This document shows, one piece after another, positions 43,230 through 53,502 of a stretch of 64,000 bases of DNA. Positions within the stretch are counted from its first letter, which is position 1. Every line of letters starts with the position of its first letter. The stretch spans positions 64,851,581 through 64,915,580 of the forward strand of contig CM059576.1 of NCBI GenBank assembly GCA_030386875.1, read 5' to 3'. Origin of the DNA: Morinoia aosen. Lineage: Eukaryota; Arthropoda; Malacostraca; Amphipoda; Talitridae. A program made the translations under genes and the position numbers. The notes under the pieces were generated by a model. It saw only the letters and a list, made by a program, of their open reading frames with translations. It ran no database searches and was not told where the DNA came from.

Positions 43230-44225
43230 TCAGCAACCTATTCGCATAACAGGTTTAGTTATTCTACCTGATCTACGAGGTTCATTTTGCGCAGGTGAAC
43301 TGCTAACAGGCTGCAAAGCTGGAGTCTCTGCTGCCCCACTCCCGGTAGATCCCAAACTACTATGCAACAGCTGATTTGAAAGTCTCTTCCAGATTACATT
43401 CAATGTTAATATTTGAACATGAAAGATATTAACAGCAACTTTACTAACAATAATTCCCTTCAGCCACTTGGGACCGTTTCTTAAATTCAGAGCAAGAACA
43501 TGATCACCGACATCAAATTGAGTTACATACATAGGCTTAGACCTGGACACAGAAAATTTAGGATGAACTCTATCTTTGGAAGTAACAAATTTACGATTGT
43601 TCAGCGCAACAGAGAGAGCAATTTTTGTAACACTATGCGGAATACAATGCGATTGAAATAATGCTTTTGCTAGACGGGATTTGAACGATTCGGAAGAAGA
43701 GAATTTTTTCAACAAGTCTTTAATGACTCTTACCCCCCTCTCAGCTTGACCATTGCTTGCTGGAGAGTAGGGCGGAGGTGTGAGGTGCTCAATGCCGTTG
43801 GAAATAAGAAAATCTTTAAAGTCTTGAGATGGAAAGTTAGAAGCATTGTCACTTACGAGCACATTACACAACCCGTTTCTGCTGAAAATCATTCTCAACG
43901 CATCGACAGTATCTGACACACTCGTGGATGGTACCACTTTGCATTCAATACATTTAGGTAATGCATCTACAGCAATGAAAACAATTTTATTCTTGTAGAA
44001 AAAGTGATCGACATGAATGCGTTCAAAAGGACTAGAAGGAGTGGGCCATTCTACATTTCTAGACTTAGGTTTTGCTCGATTTAATTGACATTGGGGACAA
44101 CATTTTACGATGTCTTCAATAGTTTTGTCCATTCCGGGAAACCAAATAACAGATCTGGCCAACGATTTCATGCTATAAATGACAGGATGTCCATCATGAA
44201 ATGTTTCAAGGATTAAACTAAGCAA
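43230..44225 (-). pseudogene. gypsy integrase
   Basis: The integrase inserts the cDNA. Its catalytic triad is visible: HVDHF, VSDNASNF and SNGQAERGV (Asp, Asp, Glu). The zinc-binding N-terminal part CCPQCQ remains, and the C-terminus ends RRSGRITKP. The frame matches the preceding RNase H frame; a TAA at about 44247 and seven codons separate them, so it is an in-frame nonsense change. The domain itself is unbroken. Confidence 0.85.
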
Positions 44226-44246
44226 TGACTTGGGAATAAAAACCCG

Positions 44247-44759
44247 TTATATATAAAGTATACAACCTTTCATGATGATCATCTGAGGTAGCAGATTCTT
44301 AAATTTAAACAAATTAGGATTAGGTTTAGGAGGCATGCCAATCTTTATGTATTGTTTAAGTTGGCATAGTTCGCTATCCATTTCAGGATGAGTTTTTACA
44401 TTTTCACAAGTGACAGGAGTTTTATCAAGAGAGTTCACTGCAAAAATCATTTCGTACGGTTCTAGCTCTTTTACAGTCGTGGGTAGTGGCAGCCTACTGA
44501 GACAATCGCTATTTACGTTACATTTACCTTTCGAATAGCTGAAAACATAGTCAAACTGGGAAAGTTTGAGAGCCCATCTTTTAATTCGAGCGGAACAGTT
44601 GAGAGGTACACCCTTGTTATGTGCAAAAAAGTTTACAAAGTGGTTTATGATCATTATGGATAATGAACTTAGCACCAAGTAGAAATTTCTTGAATTTCTC
44701 CACGCCAAAAACAACACTAAGGCTCTCTCTTTCAATGTTAGAGTAGTTTTGTTCTGCAC
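44247..44759 (-). pseudogene. gypsy RNase H C-terminal part and linker
   Basis: Contains NCSARIKRWALKLSQFDYVF and CNVNSDCLSRLPLP, standard for the end of the gypsy RNase H. It lies in a different frame from the upstream RNase H half; the shift falls near 44620-44650. It ends with a stop just before the integrase. Confidence 0.8.
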
Positions 44760-45342
44760 TATTTAGAGATCTTGAAGCAAATTGAACAGGACACCAATCA
44801 TGAGAAGGACAAACGCGTTGCATGAGTATGGCAGCAACTCCATAACCCGAACTATCAGTTTCAAGAAGAGTTTCATGATTGGGATCAAACAACTTCAGAG
44901 GTTTATGCGAACGAAAGATGTCTTTGATTATCTGGACACTTTTATCCTGTTCTGGAGTCCACCGGAACTGTACATGTTTCTTAAGCAACGAATACAGAGG
45001 ATACATGACATTAGAAAAGTTGGGTACAAAACGACTATAGAAATTACACAATCCAATGAAGGCTTGCAACTGTTTGAGGTTTTTAGGAACAGGAGCATTG
45101 AGAATAGCGTCTACTTTCTCATTGTTAGGGTGAACACCCTTGTTATCGAAAACGTACCCTAGATAAGACACACGATCAGTTAGAAAGGCACATTTAGACA
45201 GATTTAAGCGACTTCCAGCATTTTTAAGGACAGACAGGACTTTGTCAAGAACTTTCAAATGAGCATCATATGAAGAGGTCAAAATGAGTAGGTAATCCTG
45301 ATACACAATGATGTCATCGATGCCAGAAAGAGTCCTATTCAT
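44617..45342 (-). pseudogene. gypsy RT C-terminal part and RNase H N-terminal part
   Basis: Carries the RT catalytic box as YQDYLLIL, where the family has YxDD, so the second Asp is lost and this copy cannot polymerise. It continues with LNLSKCAFL, YLGYVF and FIGLCNFYSRFVPNFS, then the RNase H start (LLETDSSGYGVAAILMQ, SLNSAEQNYSNIERE). It is frameshifted relative to both neighbours. Confidence 0.85.
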
Positions 45343-45379
45343 GAATGCTTGAAAAATGCCAGGGCTTGCACGTAAACCA

Positions 45380-45949
45380 TTAGGGTAAGTAATTGTACAT
45401 AAATAGACCTTCAGAGGTGTTAATGGTCGTAACTTTCTTTGATTCTTCGTTCAACGGAATTTGCAAAAACGCGTTAGACAAACCAATTTTTGAGAAAAAC
45501 TTAGCGTCTCCGACTTGAGAAATGACATCATCAGTAACAGGTAGTACAGATTGAACTGGATTCAGAAAATTTTTAATGGAGGCTGAAAAATCTCCACAGA
45601 TTCTCACACTGCCGTCAGACTTTAGAACATTAACGGTAGGAGATGCCCATTGGCTATCATACACTTTAGAAATTTTGCCCATACTCTGCAAGCGCTCCAG
45701 TTCGGTTTTGACAGAGTCTCTTAGTCTTACAGGAACAGGGCGTGCTTTACAAAACACAGGAACTGCATTAAGCAACACATCAAGATGAACTGTTTTTCTA
45801 ACGTTAGACTGTGAATGAGATGATAAATATGAATCATATTTCAACAACAAACTTCTCGGCAAAGTAAGACAATCCGTTTTATTTATGGAGTCGTGTTTAT
45901 CCGTAATGACAACGTTCACGTTGAGTTTAGAACAAATATCTCGGCCAAG
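45380..45949 (-). pseudogene. gypsy RT N-terminal part
   Basis: Contains RPVPVRLRDSVKTELERL, KISKVYDSQWASPTVNVLKS, RICGDFSASIKNFLNP and FSKIGLSNAFLQIPL (catalytic Asp of the first motif replaced by Gly, KIGLSNA). It is open from the right edge of the nested solo LTR and ends with a frameshift near 45385. Confidence 0.85.
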
Positions 45950-46674
45950 TGCGCAGAATATTGAAAGATTGAAGAAAAGTCAAGGGCTCTAAGGAAAGTT
46001 TTATTTCAAACTAGAGACCACTCCCGACTCCTCCCTCCAGGCATCTCCCATCCAGCGCACACTTTTATGCCTATAAATGAAATTTCTTAGTAAATTACAG
46101 TTACAGTCACAATTACAGTCGGGGCAATAGTAATTGAACGTGTGAAATTTAAATAGTAATAGCTACAGGTTGATCTAAACAATACACGGCATTTAAAGTG
46201 AAAATGTATCAGGTTCTCGCTCAGAGGACCAGAACGTTATAGTTCATAATTGATACGCCGTAAGAGTGTTCCTGGCACACTCCACGGTTACCCAGTCTGG
46301 GCCATCAATGCGACGGTCCGAGAAGCTCCCACACGTACACGGGTCCCTCCGGACAGGCAGCCTACAGAGGCGGTGACGATGTTCTAGCGCGCAAAACAGT
46401 ACGACCATACAGTAGTACAGCACGCGAACCTGGGCTGAAGTGTAACCGTAAACGTTACGTTGCCTGAATGCATTACACGGCACTGGAGATTAGATGAAGT
46501 GAACAGTGGCAGGTAGGTGAGGAATCTGACGCTCAAACTTGTTGCGTTCCGAGGTCAGCTGCGGTCACGTCTTGAATGAAGTTCCGAACAAAATGTGCTA
46601 GCACGTATCAGCCACAGGTATCTGAATGTTACATTTTGAATCTAAATTTACATCGACATGTAGAATTTTGTACA
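45950..46674 (-). mobile_element. Solo LTR nested in the gypsy protease (725 bp)
   Basis: Flanked by perfect CCAAG at 45945-45949 and 46675-46679. The ends are TG...CA in both orientations (TGTACAAAATTC ... TATTCTGCGCA on minus). On the minus strand AATAAA occurs about 65 bases before the end, as in an LTR polyadenylation site. Subtracting 725+5 bp brings the protease frame (46925) and RT frame (45919) into register (276 bases), confirming a discrete insertion. It is unrelated to the host LTRs. It is left by LTR-LTR recombination of another element. Confidence 0.92.
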
Positions 46675-46960
46675 CCAAGCAAGTTGATTCTATCATCTTC
46701 CACAATGAGAAACTTATGATCAAAACTAACATCTTTATAAGTGATAGTTACTGAAGATTGACCAAGCAAGTTTACAGAGACACCACTGTACCCGAGAATT
46801 TTGCTGCACGTAGGATTTACAACAGCACCAACTTCAAGTGCATCACTTTTACGTATAGTTGACACGGCACTGCCGTTATCCAGGAGAAATTCAACAGGTT
46901 TACCATTTAAGTTGCATGTAATCATAGTAGGCTCTTTAGTAACGGGAATTACAGTGGTGT
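46675..46960 (-). pseudogene. gypsy protease, interrupted
   Basis: Aspartic protease segment VEFLLDNGSAVSTI, where the usual DTG/DSG triplet is DNG, followed by FLIVEDDRINLLG. The insertion falls right after NLLG; the expected GRDI continuation is found at the other side of the solo LTR. The frame joins gag through a -1 shift at the slippery site. Confidence 0.8.
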
Positions 46961-47518
46961 TTACTCTAAAAAATTAGAATCGTTTGAGGGATAATCAGAA
47001 AATTCATGTACAGAATTCCCGTTACCACTTTCGTTCCTAGGTTTTTGTAGAACAACTTCGTTCTTCTTCTGTAGAGGCACCCGTGAACTCTTCATTAACA
47101 CGTCTTCTCTTCCGACGTTGCAACGGCTACCGCTCGTCTCCGGCTGCACTGCGTATGAGCGAATGGCTTCAGATTTTTCTGCTGGAGAAGGCCGTGCTGC
47201 CGTCTTAGATTTACAGACTTTAGAAATGTTGCCTATTTTTCCACACTTTTGGCATTTCAGATTCAAAGCATAGCAATTCTTTGCAAGGTGCTTCCGCCTG
47301 GTTCCGCAGCGAATGCATATGTAGTTCGGCGAGAGTTTTTCTACAGTGAAAAACGATGAAGATGAATCCTCACGAATAATATCTTGAGCATCGGAGCTCA
47401 ACTGTACGATGAGTTTTGCATGTTCAACGCATTCGTTGAATGTTTTGCGATCACACTTCTGTAGAACTGCACTGAGAATTTGCGATGAATGCAGACCAGC
47501 CACGAAAGCATCTCTCAA
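46961..47518 (-). pseudogene. gypsy gag, C-terminal (nucleocapsid) part
   Basis: Two zinc knuckles: CIRCGTRRKHLAKNC, and CQKCGKIGNISKVC in which the His has become Asn. The preceding helix-rich segment (LRDAFVAGLHSSQ, CDRKTFNECVEHAK) is typical of gypsy capsid ends. It is in another frame from the N-terminal part; the shift lies at about 47600-47640. Confidence 0.8.
46967..46973 (-). promoter_or_regulatory. -1 frameshift slippery heptamer T-TTT-TTA at gag-pro junction
   Basis: In the gag frame the codons are AAT TTT TTA GAG TAA. The heptamer T TTT TTA obeys the X XXY YYZ rule, and slipping back one base enters the protease frame (TTT TTT AGA GTA). The gag stop is two codons downstream. No stem-loop was evaluated. 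Confidence 0.75.
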
Positions 47519-47619
47519 GAGACGATCGCGACAGCAATTTTCGTAGTTGCACGCAGATGCTAAATCATTTAACGTTTTAGCATAACTTTCTATGGATTCA
47601 TTAACACCTTGCTTTCTAT

Positions 47620-47976
47620 TTAAAATGTAACAGATGCACCGACAATGGATTTCTTGATTTCAAATTGCTGAATTAACTTTTCTTCAAGTTCCTCATATGT
47701 AGCATGAGTGAGTAATGTAGATTTATTTCTTCGTTGTAGATAAGTAATTATGTTTACAGGCAATGCTTTAATTAAAATACTAGCTTTTTTACCGCCATTA
47801 TTTCCTGCTTTCTGAAGAGCGTCTGCACTTTGTACTTTCCAGCGCTCTAAGAATTCACTCACTGTTTTCACTTCAACGTCGAACGGAGGACAGCTGACTG
47901 TAGAATACGACATCTTAATTTCAGAGCACTTGTAACATTCAAATTTACTTTGGAGATTCGAAATTCTCGTCGCCAA
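47620..47976 (-). pseudogene. gypsy gag, N-terminal part
   Basis: Capsid-like sequence (FLERWKVQSADALQKAG, ILIKALPVNIITYLQRR, TYEELEEKLIQQFEIKKS). It is open right up to the 5' LTR; the first ATG is at 47913. It is broken by a frameshift after KKSIVGA. Confidence 0.75.
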
Positions 47977-47977
47977 T
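47960..47977 (-). promoter_or_regulatory. Primer-binding site region
   Basis: Right after the 5' LTR on the minus strand the sequence is ATTGGCGACGAGAATTTC. TTGGCGACGAG is found at this position in several gypsy lineages; the matching tRNA was not determined. Confidence 0.6.
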
Positions 47978-48293
47978 TGTAATGTCGCTATTTTCAGTCC
48001 GACATTGGGTTTATTTTAAGAGGAAGCTTTAACTTCAATTCGCCCAGCAGAATACCAGGCAGGAGCAAAGGAAACACACAGCAGGACTTCTAGTATTGTA
48101 CTGGTCTCAGAAAGGGACACACACATGCATTAAGACTAGAGCACCCCCGGAAGTTAAACAAAGCCCTTCCGGTAAATGCACAATACGGCGGCATCCATCG
48201 GTTGCATTTATGACACTTCCGCCGGTGACCGCGATATCCCAAACCAAGTGTGATAAGGACATCCGGCTCCGAGGCCTATATTGAGATACTACA
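47978..48293 (-). repeat. gypsy 5' LTR
   Basis: 316 bp, aligned to the 3' LTR along its whole length with about 20 scattered differences and small indels. It is flanked on the right by GAACA. Confidence 0.93.
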
Positions 48294-48461
48294 GAACACT
48301 TCCACCAGCCCAAACCAATTTAGTCTACTGGACTTTGCACTAACAAGTATTTATTCGTACACAATTCTTTAGAAAACTTATATCTGGAGCCTTTAGTTAG
48401 TTCAGGCCTTTCTAGCCTCAACAAAGGTATTCCCAAGTAGAAAGATGGACGCACTATTTTA

Positions 48462-48681
48462 CACTTTGACTGCGACGTGCACCAGCGGTGGTACACGGAG
48501 GTAATTTTCATAATGCTGCTGACCGACCAGTAGTCGCAAACTCAATTTTCATAAATACTCAATCAGAGCTAAATGAAGGCACGATCCACTTCATGTTTGG
48601 CATTTTAAAAATAATTTACTGCACTCAACTTTAAATTTGAGTTTGGCATTGAACTAATATCTAATAGTCGCAGTCAATGTG
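48462..48681. mobile_element. TTAA-type MITE, copy 2 (220 bp)
   Basis: Ends CACTTTGACTGCGAC and GTCGCAGTCAATGTG (14 of 15 inverted). The flanks TTTA and TTAG look like a mutated TTAA pair. It is similar to 41945-42165 throughout. Confidence 0.8.
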
Positions 48682-48686
48682 TTAGC

Positions 48687-48704
48687 GACCCACCGGTGGG
48701 TCGT
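48687..48704. other. Perfect 18-bp palindrome
   Basis: CGACCCACCGGTGGGTCG lies between two MITEs. A weaker relative, GACCCATCGATGAGTC, lies near 49000. They may be core motifs of the same MITE group. Confidence 0.8.
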
Positions 48705-48710
48705 GCTCAA

Positions 48711-48978
48711 CACGCTGACTACGATTGCGCGAATCGTAAAGTTGATTTGGATGGGTTGTAAAAAAAGGACAGGGAAAATAGATTTACCTGCTCGAATAAG
48801 TTTCCATCCTTTTGTAAGAAATGTACGAAATATAAGTGCTCAGTAATATTTTCCTCGTATGGTATAATTCTTTCAAAAAGAGTTAGCGAAATGATTTGAA
48901 ATGTCATTTATTTATATTGTTGCCTATATGAACAATTTACCTAGTGGTACACATTTATCTCACTCCGTAGTCAAAGTG
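48711..48978. mobile_element. Related MITE, copy 3, TCAA-flanked (268 bp)
   Basis: TCAA at 48707-48710 and 48979-48982. The terminal CACGCTGACTACG pairs with CGTAGTCAAAGTG at the right (11 of 13 bases). The interior differs from copies 1 and 2. Another GCAGTCAAGGTG-TCAA end occurs at 49152-49166. Confidence 0.6.
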
Positions 48979-49166
48979 TCAAGTTTATTTTAATGCAAAA
49001 CGACCCATCGATGAGTCATTTTGAAACTTTTAAGTTTTTTTTCAAAATTAAAGATATTTAATGAACCCAATTAATGTTTGCTAGTTATAAAATTTCACGC
49101 AACTTTTAAATTAAAATTTAAACTGACTACTGAAAATCAGTTAACCTCATCGCAGTCAAGGTGTCA

Positions 49167-50068
49167 AGTTGCCACGCAGTGTCGCAACGTACAAAAGCTG
49201 TAATGTAGTGAACACGCCCTAGGGCTTGACCCTGGAGCGGGCGTGACGCAGGGGCGCACCCACGTTAAAGTTGCCCCACTCTGTGTGCGTGAGCGAGTCT
49301 GTGTACGTGCATGGCTAGTCAACGTCACCAAAAACCACGCCCACTTCAACAGCTGCCACGCGTCGCTGCGTGATATAAATGTAGTACAAACATTCATTAT
49401 GGTGTGTACTTTGCCATTAGAGTATCATTTAATAGTGGATTAAAATACTTTTGTTTCATTGTACACTTGAACGTCTCAGCCGTCTTAGACGACACATATT
49501 ATATGAGTTAGATCAAATATGAGCACAATTACTGCGATTCTACCGTGTCATAATGTATCGTTCGTATGTCACGATGTATTGTTTACAGTGCAAATCACTT
49601 TAGTTTATGTTATGAATATGTAGTTCATTCGAACAATTAACCCATTCTTTTTATGCGAATAAAAGTATTTTATTCACTTAAAAAGTGAATAAAAGTATTT
49701 TATTCTCTTAAAAAGTGAATGAAAGTATTTTAACTGGTTCATTATAATATGAATTACATTAAAGTATTCAAGTGCTGAATCGTTCTGCAAGATGCCTTCT
49801 ATGCACATTGACGCCAAATGAATTCTAATTTAATTTTACAAATTCAGTGAAAAATTTGATGCGCTCATATCAGTATATTTACTAGCCACTTCTTTCTCGT
49901 TTAATACCGTACTATTTTGGTCGTAAAGTGAACGTAAAGGAACCTCGATACTCTCATTGGCGATAAAGAAAACTGGACGCTAACACATGAAGTAATGAAT
50001 GTTATAAATTTCATCCCAAATGTTTCACCTTTTTAGTTTCCCTCGGGAAATAGTCCCCCTTCTCCTGT
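49167..50068. other. Noncoding stretch with a shared GC-rich block
   Basis: A block at about 49250-49295 (CGCACCCACGTTAAAGTTGC, CCCACTCTGTGTGCG) matches the complement of about 62155-62200. Three near-copies of AAAAGTATTTTATTCNCTTA occur at 49665-49730. No gene seen. Confidence 0.5.
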
Positions 50069-50387
50069 CATATATGCAGTGTTGGGCCTGCAACTTTGAA
50101 AATGTTGCGGCGCAACCGTAACCGCAACACTACAAAAAAGTTGCGACGCAACCGCAACAGCAACTTTGGAAAAACTAAAGTTGCGATCGCAACCGCAACT
50201 CGCAACCGCAACTTTTTAATTATCAAATATAATTTCAATTAAATATTGTTCGATTTATTTTACGTATATCTTGCTATAAATTAATATAATATTAAGATAT
50301 TCATATTAGTGCATTGATTTACTAGAAAAATAATAGATCGAGTAAATGTGTGGACTAGAATTGAATGAAATATCATGAACACTGAAA

Positions 50388-50507
50388 GAAATGTTTTATT
50401 TGTAAATAGAGCATGAAAAATAAAATGAATTCAATTTTCTAATAATAATAACGGTGAAAAGGTACGTAGCTAGTAGCTATAATTTCATAGGAGTTCGGTA
50501 TATATAT
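50388..50507 (+). repeat. Direct repeat flanking the 1.7-kb repeat (left)
   Basis: About 120 bp (AATAAAATGAATTCAATTTT, CTAATAATAATA, GTAGCTATAATTTCATAGGA) recurring at 52308-52421 in the same orientation with roughly 10 per cent differences. The pair brackets the 1.7-kb repeat inside the hAT element. Confidence 0.8.
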
Positions 50508-50520
50508 TCCAAAAACAAAT

Positions 50521-52251
50521 AAAAGAAAAAGAAAAAAAAAAGAAAAAATCTGTATTTCCAAGTTGTCACATAAGGTACATGCCAACATATTGGCTTTTAA
50601 ATGTTTCTTAATATAGGACATCCTAAAACAAATGTTCCACACGAGGAGTACTAATTGACAAACTATCCGAGGTGTACAAGTAGATAAGCCATACGAGGGA
50701 TAATAATAGACAAACTATTCGAGGTGTACTAATAGACAAACTATCAGAGGTGTACAAGTAGATAGACCATACGAGGCATATTAATTGACAAAAACGAGGC
50801 GTACTAATAGACAAACCATTCGTGGTGCGCTAGTAGTCTAACAAAAGTTCTATACTAGGAGTACTAATTGATAAACCATCCGAGGTGTACAAATAGATAA
50901 GCCATACGAGGCATAATAATAGGCAAACTATACGAGGTGTACTAATGGACAAGCTATCAGAGGTGTACTAATGGACAAGCTATCAGAGGTGTACAAATAG
51001 ATAGACCATACGAGGCAGATTAATCGACAAAATATACGAGGCGTACTAATAGACAAACCATACGTGGCGTGCCAATAGTCTATCTCTGTGAAGGGTAGTT
51101 GAATGAGAAAGGAAAAATATGCCCCAAAAATATGCAAAGCCCTTTCACCACCAAAAACATATTTCATATCTTCTCGATATTCACCACATCATGCGGACAT
51201 GGGTACATGGGATAAAATAGTGTAAGTGTAAGCCGGTTACCCCTCATGATTGACAAATATTTACAAAATATTGGTAGAAATGGGTAAACAAATATATACT
51301 CAATATCAAAATTCATAGCTTGTACAACATACGGACAGAAAGATAATTTTACTACGATTCATTTGCTCAAATTGCACTTTATTTCATTAATTATATTTGA
51401 CATTAATCCGATTCACAGAAACGCCCTCTGGGGAAGTGATAGATCTATTTTTTCATCATTTCGCTAGTGCAATAAAATTTATTAACCGGATGGTTTTTGC
51501 GTAAAGAAATGAAATAGAAACATGTATATCTATATATGTAGATACATTTATATACCTACACACGTACACACACATGTTAATATATATACTTATTGAAATG
51601 AAATATTAGAAAAAAATACATATATAAAATAAAAGATAAAAGAAACCTACCATCTACTACACAGAAAATGACAGTTGAGCTCACTGTAATCCTAAGAAAT
51701 TTTTCGCAAAAAAATAACTAAAAGGAAAAGAAGATTTCGAAAAACATTAAAATGAACTGGTTTTTAATTTCTTCACAGAAATTTTTTGAGAAAAATCAGG
51801 TTATAGTCAAGAAGCAACACAACTCTTCAGCATTATACGGACATGTGTACGTGGGATAAAATGGAGTAACATTGAGGCCGGATATCACATCTAAGTGGAG
51901 AATATTCACAAAATTTGGCACATATAGGTAGATTAGGCTATGATCCAAAGTGATAATTTTAATTACAGAAATTTAGAGTTTTTTCCGATTTGAAAGTTCA
52001 GTGCTAGTGTGCGCTGAACGCACGGAAAAAAAAATAAAAAGACTAAATGCAATGCTTAAATTACCCCCTTCCCCCCAGCTCAGCCGAAAATCGATTGAAA
52101 ACATCTTCGAGAATGATTTTGAAATAGCGAGACAACGTTAGCCAAAATTTAATTCATTATAAACTTTGCACAACCCTCACATCTATGAACCTGTTTATTG
52201 GTGTACACGCAAAATGTATTTCATGGTATATTTGTCATACGGACGTTAAAT
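50521..52251. mobile_element. Unclassified 1.7-kb repeat, copy 2
   Basis: Aligns with 31596-33367 from the purine tract to TCATACGGACGTTAAAT, with few differences in the right half (CGATTGAAAACATCTTCGAG, AGCGAGACAACGTTAGCC). It contains its own block of ~26-bp units at about 50640-51080. No coding sequence or terminal repeat was recognised. Confidence 0.75.
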
Positions 52252-52307
52252 GAAAATGAAAAAAATATATTTATTTTATATAATATTATTACGAAATAAG
52301 AAAGAAA

Positions 52308-52421
52308 GAAACGTTTCATTTGTGAATATAGCATGAACAATAAAATGAATTCCATTTTCTAATAATAATATTGAAAAGGTACCAAGTTAGTAGCTATATT
52401 TTCATAGGAGTTCCGTATATA
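52308..52421 (+). repeat. Direct repeat flanking the 1.7-kb repeat (right)
   Basis: Partner of 50388-50507. Confidence 0.8.
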
Positions 52422-52619
52422 TGTAGAAAAAAATAGAAAACAGAAAAGCGCAGATTTGTACAGCCTATATGATGCACAAAGAAAAACCATACTTATGCTT
52501 CTATAACATATATTCCTCTGCTTTTTGTTGTTCCTCTGTTATGATTTAATGCTGGTTCATGATCTCAATGTGACAACGTCAATGCACTGTAATGACGATC
52601 AACGTTGCCTTTCAAAAAT

Positions 52620-52761
52620 GTTAACATTTCGAAATGTTTGTCTGAAAGCCGAGCACGTCGTGGTCTCAAAATTTATTTGCCTAAGAGAACAGTCGTTCGA
52701 CCGCAGCGCTCGATGGTATTGGCGTGTTAAATTGGATGAACGAAGCGACAAATTCACTTGA
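52620..52761 (-). pseudogene. hAT transposase dimerisation-domain remnant
   Basis: One minus-strand frame reads FIQFNTPIPSSAAVERLFS, the conserved hAT C-terminal motif, then hits stop codons. Positions beyond it still resemble the family tail up to a terminal Asn-Ile-Ser-Lys. It shows the element once encoded a hAT transposase. Confidence 0.8.
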
Positions 52762-52825
52762 AGGAAACATTGCTCTGTGAACATCTGAGTGGCTAGTTCT
52801 GTTGATTACTGCCTGTTTCAGCCAA

Positions 52826-53002
52826 TCATTGACTTCTTTCCTCGTCATCCGATATCATTACGACGTTGAAGAAGTCATCTTCGTCATTTACGTCCTCGGC
52901 GCTGCTCTCCTCAGCTGAAATACTATTTTCCGATCTGTTATTAAAATGGGCGATAAGTTTTTTTTTGTTATTAACTCCATTTTTTGTACTTCGTTTAGCC
53001 AT
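52826..53002 (-). pseudogene. 58-codon frame, probable hAT transposase N-terminus
   Basis: ATG at 53002 gives MAKRSTKNGVNN then a Lys run, an acidic middle (SAEESSAEDVNDEDDFF) and a stop at 52826. A basic then acidic start just inside the terminus suits a transposase N-terminus. The zinc finger and catalytic core are missing. It might be only a chance frame. Confidence 0.5.
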
Positions 53003-53502
53003 TTTAGCTTAAAATGTATTTGCACAGAGGACGCCAGGATAAAATCGTCGTTGTGAAGTACGTTGGGAAATCGCAACATTTAGCTATGTAGAATTACTGT
53101 ATAACACGTAATTTTACACTTACAGCTCACATCGTTGCTAATAACATATGTTATATAATGAGTTACATTAAATATACTTACATATTGTAAGCAAATTGTA
53201 TGTGTATCACTGTATCGCCTAATGCTAACAATGAACAGTTGCCTAAACCGTACTGAACAGTACGGTTTAGTTTTAAACGAGAATGAAACGCGTATTAAAC
53301 TTTATTGAAGCCATTTTGAAAATTATATTACCATCGTGATGTTGCGGTTGCGAGTTGCGGCCTGACACGTCGAAAATTGTTGCGATCGCAACAGATTCGC
53401 TACTTTCCCAAAATTGTTGCGGCGCAACCGCAACCGAAAAAGTTGCGATCGCAATTGCGGCGGCAACTTGTTGCGGCGCAACTGCCCAACACTGCATATA
53501 TG

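Larger units (their letters stand above)
42871..48293 (-). mobile_element. Ty3/gypsy LTR retrotransposon, full length but decayed
   Basis: Two LTRs of 314 and 316 bp with TGTAGTATCTC...GACATTACA ends are flanked by a perfect 5-bp duplication GAACA (42866-42870 and 48294-48298). The internal order on the minus strand is gag, protease, RT, RNase H, integrase, which is the Ty3/gypsy order. Frames are broken several times and a 725-bp solo LTR is nested in the protease. The LTRs differ at many positions, so the insertion is not recent. No envelope gene is seen. Confidence 0.95.
50077..53494 (-). mobile_element. hAT DNA transposon, internally gutted (3.4 kb)
   Basis: Starts CAGTGTTGGGC and ends GCCCAACACTG, the classical hAT terminus, with a perfect 8-bp target duplication CATATATG (50069-50076, 53495-53502). 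Subterminal regions are packed with GTTGCGGCGCAACC-like motifs in both orientations at both ends (50100-50215 and 53335-53480). On the minus strand a 58-codon frame and a broken dimerisation-domain remnant are the only traces of a transposase. The 1.7-kb repeat occupies the left half. Confidence 0.92.

Noticed and set aside
46244-46483. 79-residue frame in the gypsy element
   Set aside because: Lies inside the solo LTR, which is noncoding.
42871-48293. Envelope gene (retrovirus-like errantivirus)
   Set aside because: Only 32 bases separate the integrase stop from the polypurine tract, so there is no room for a third ORF.
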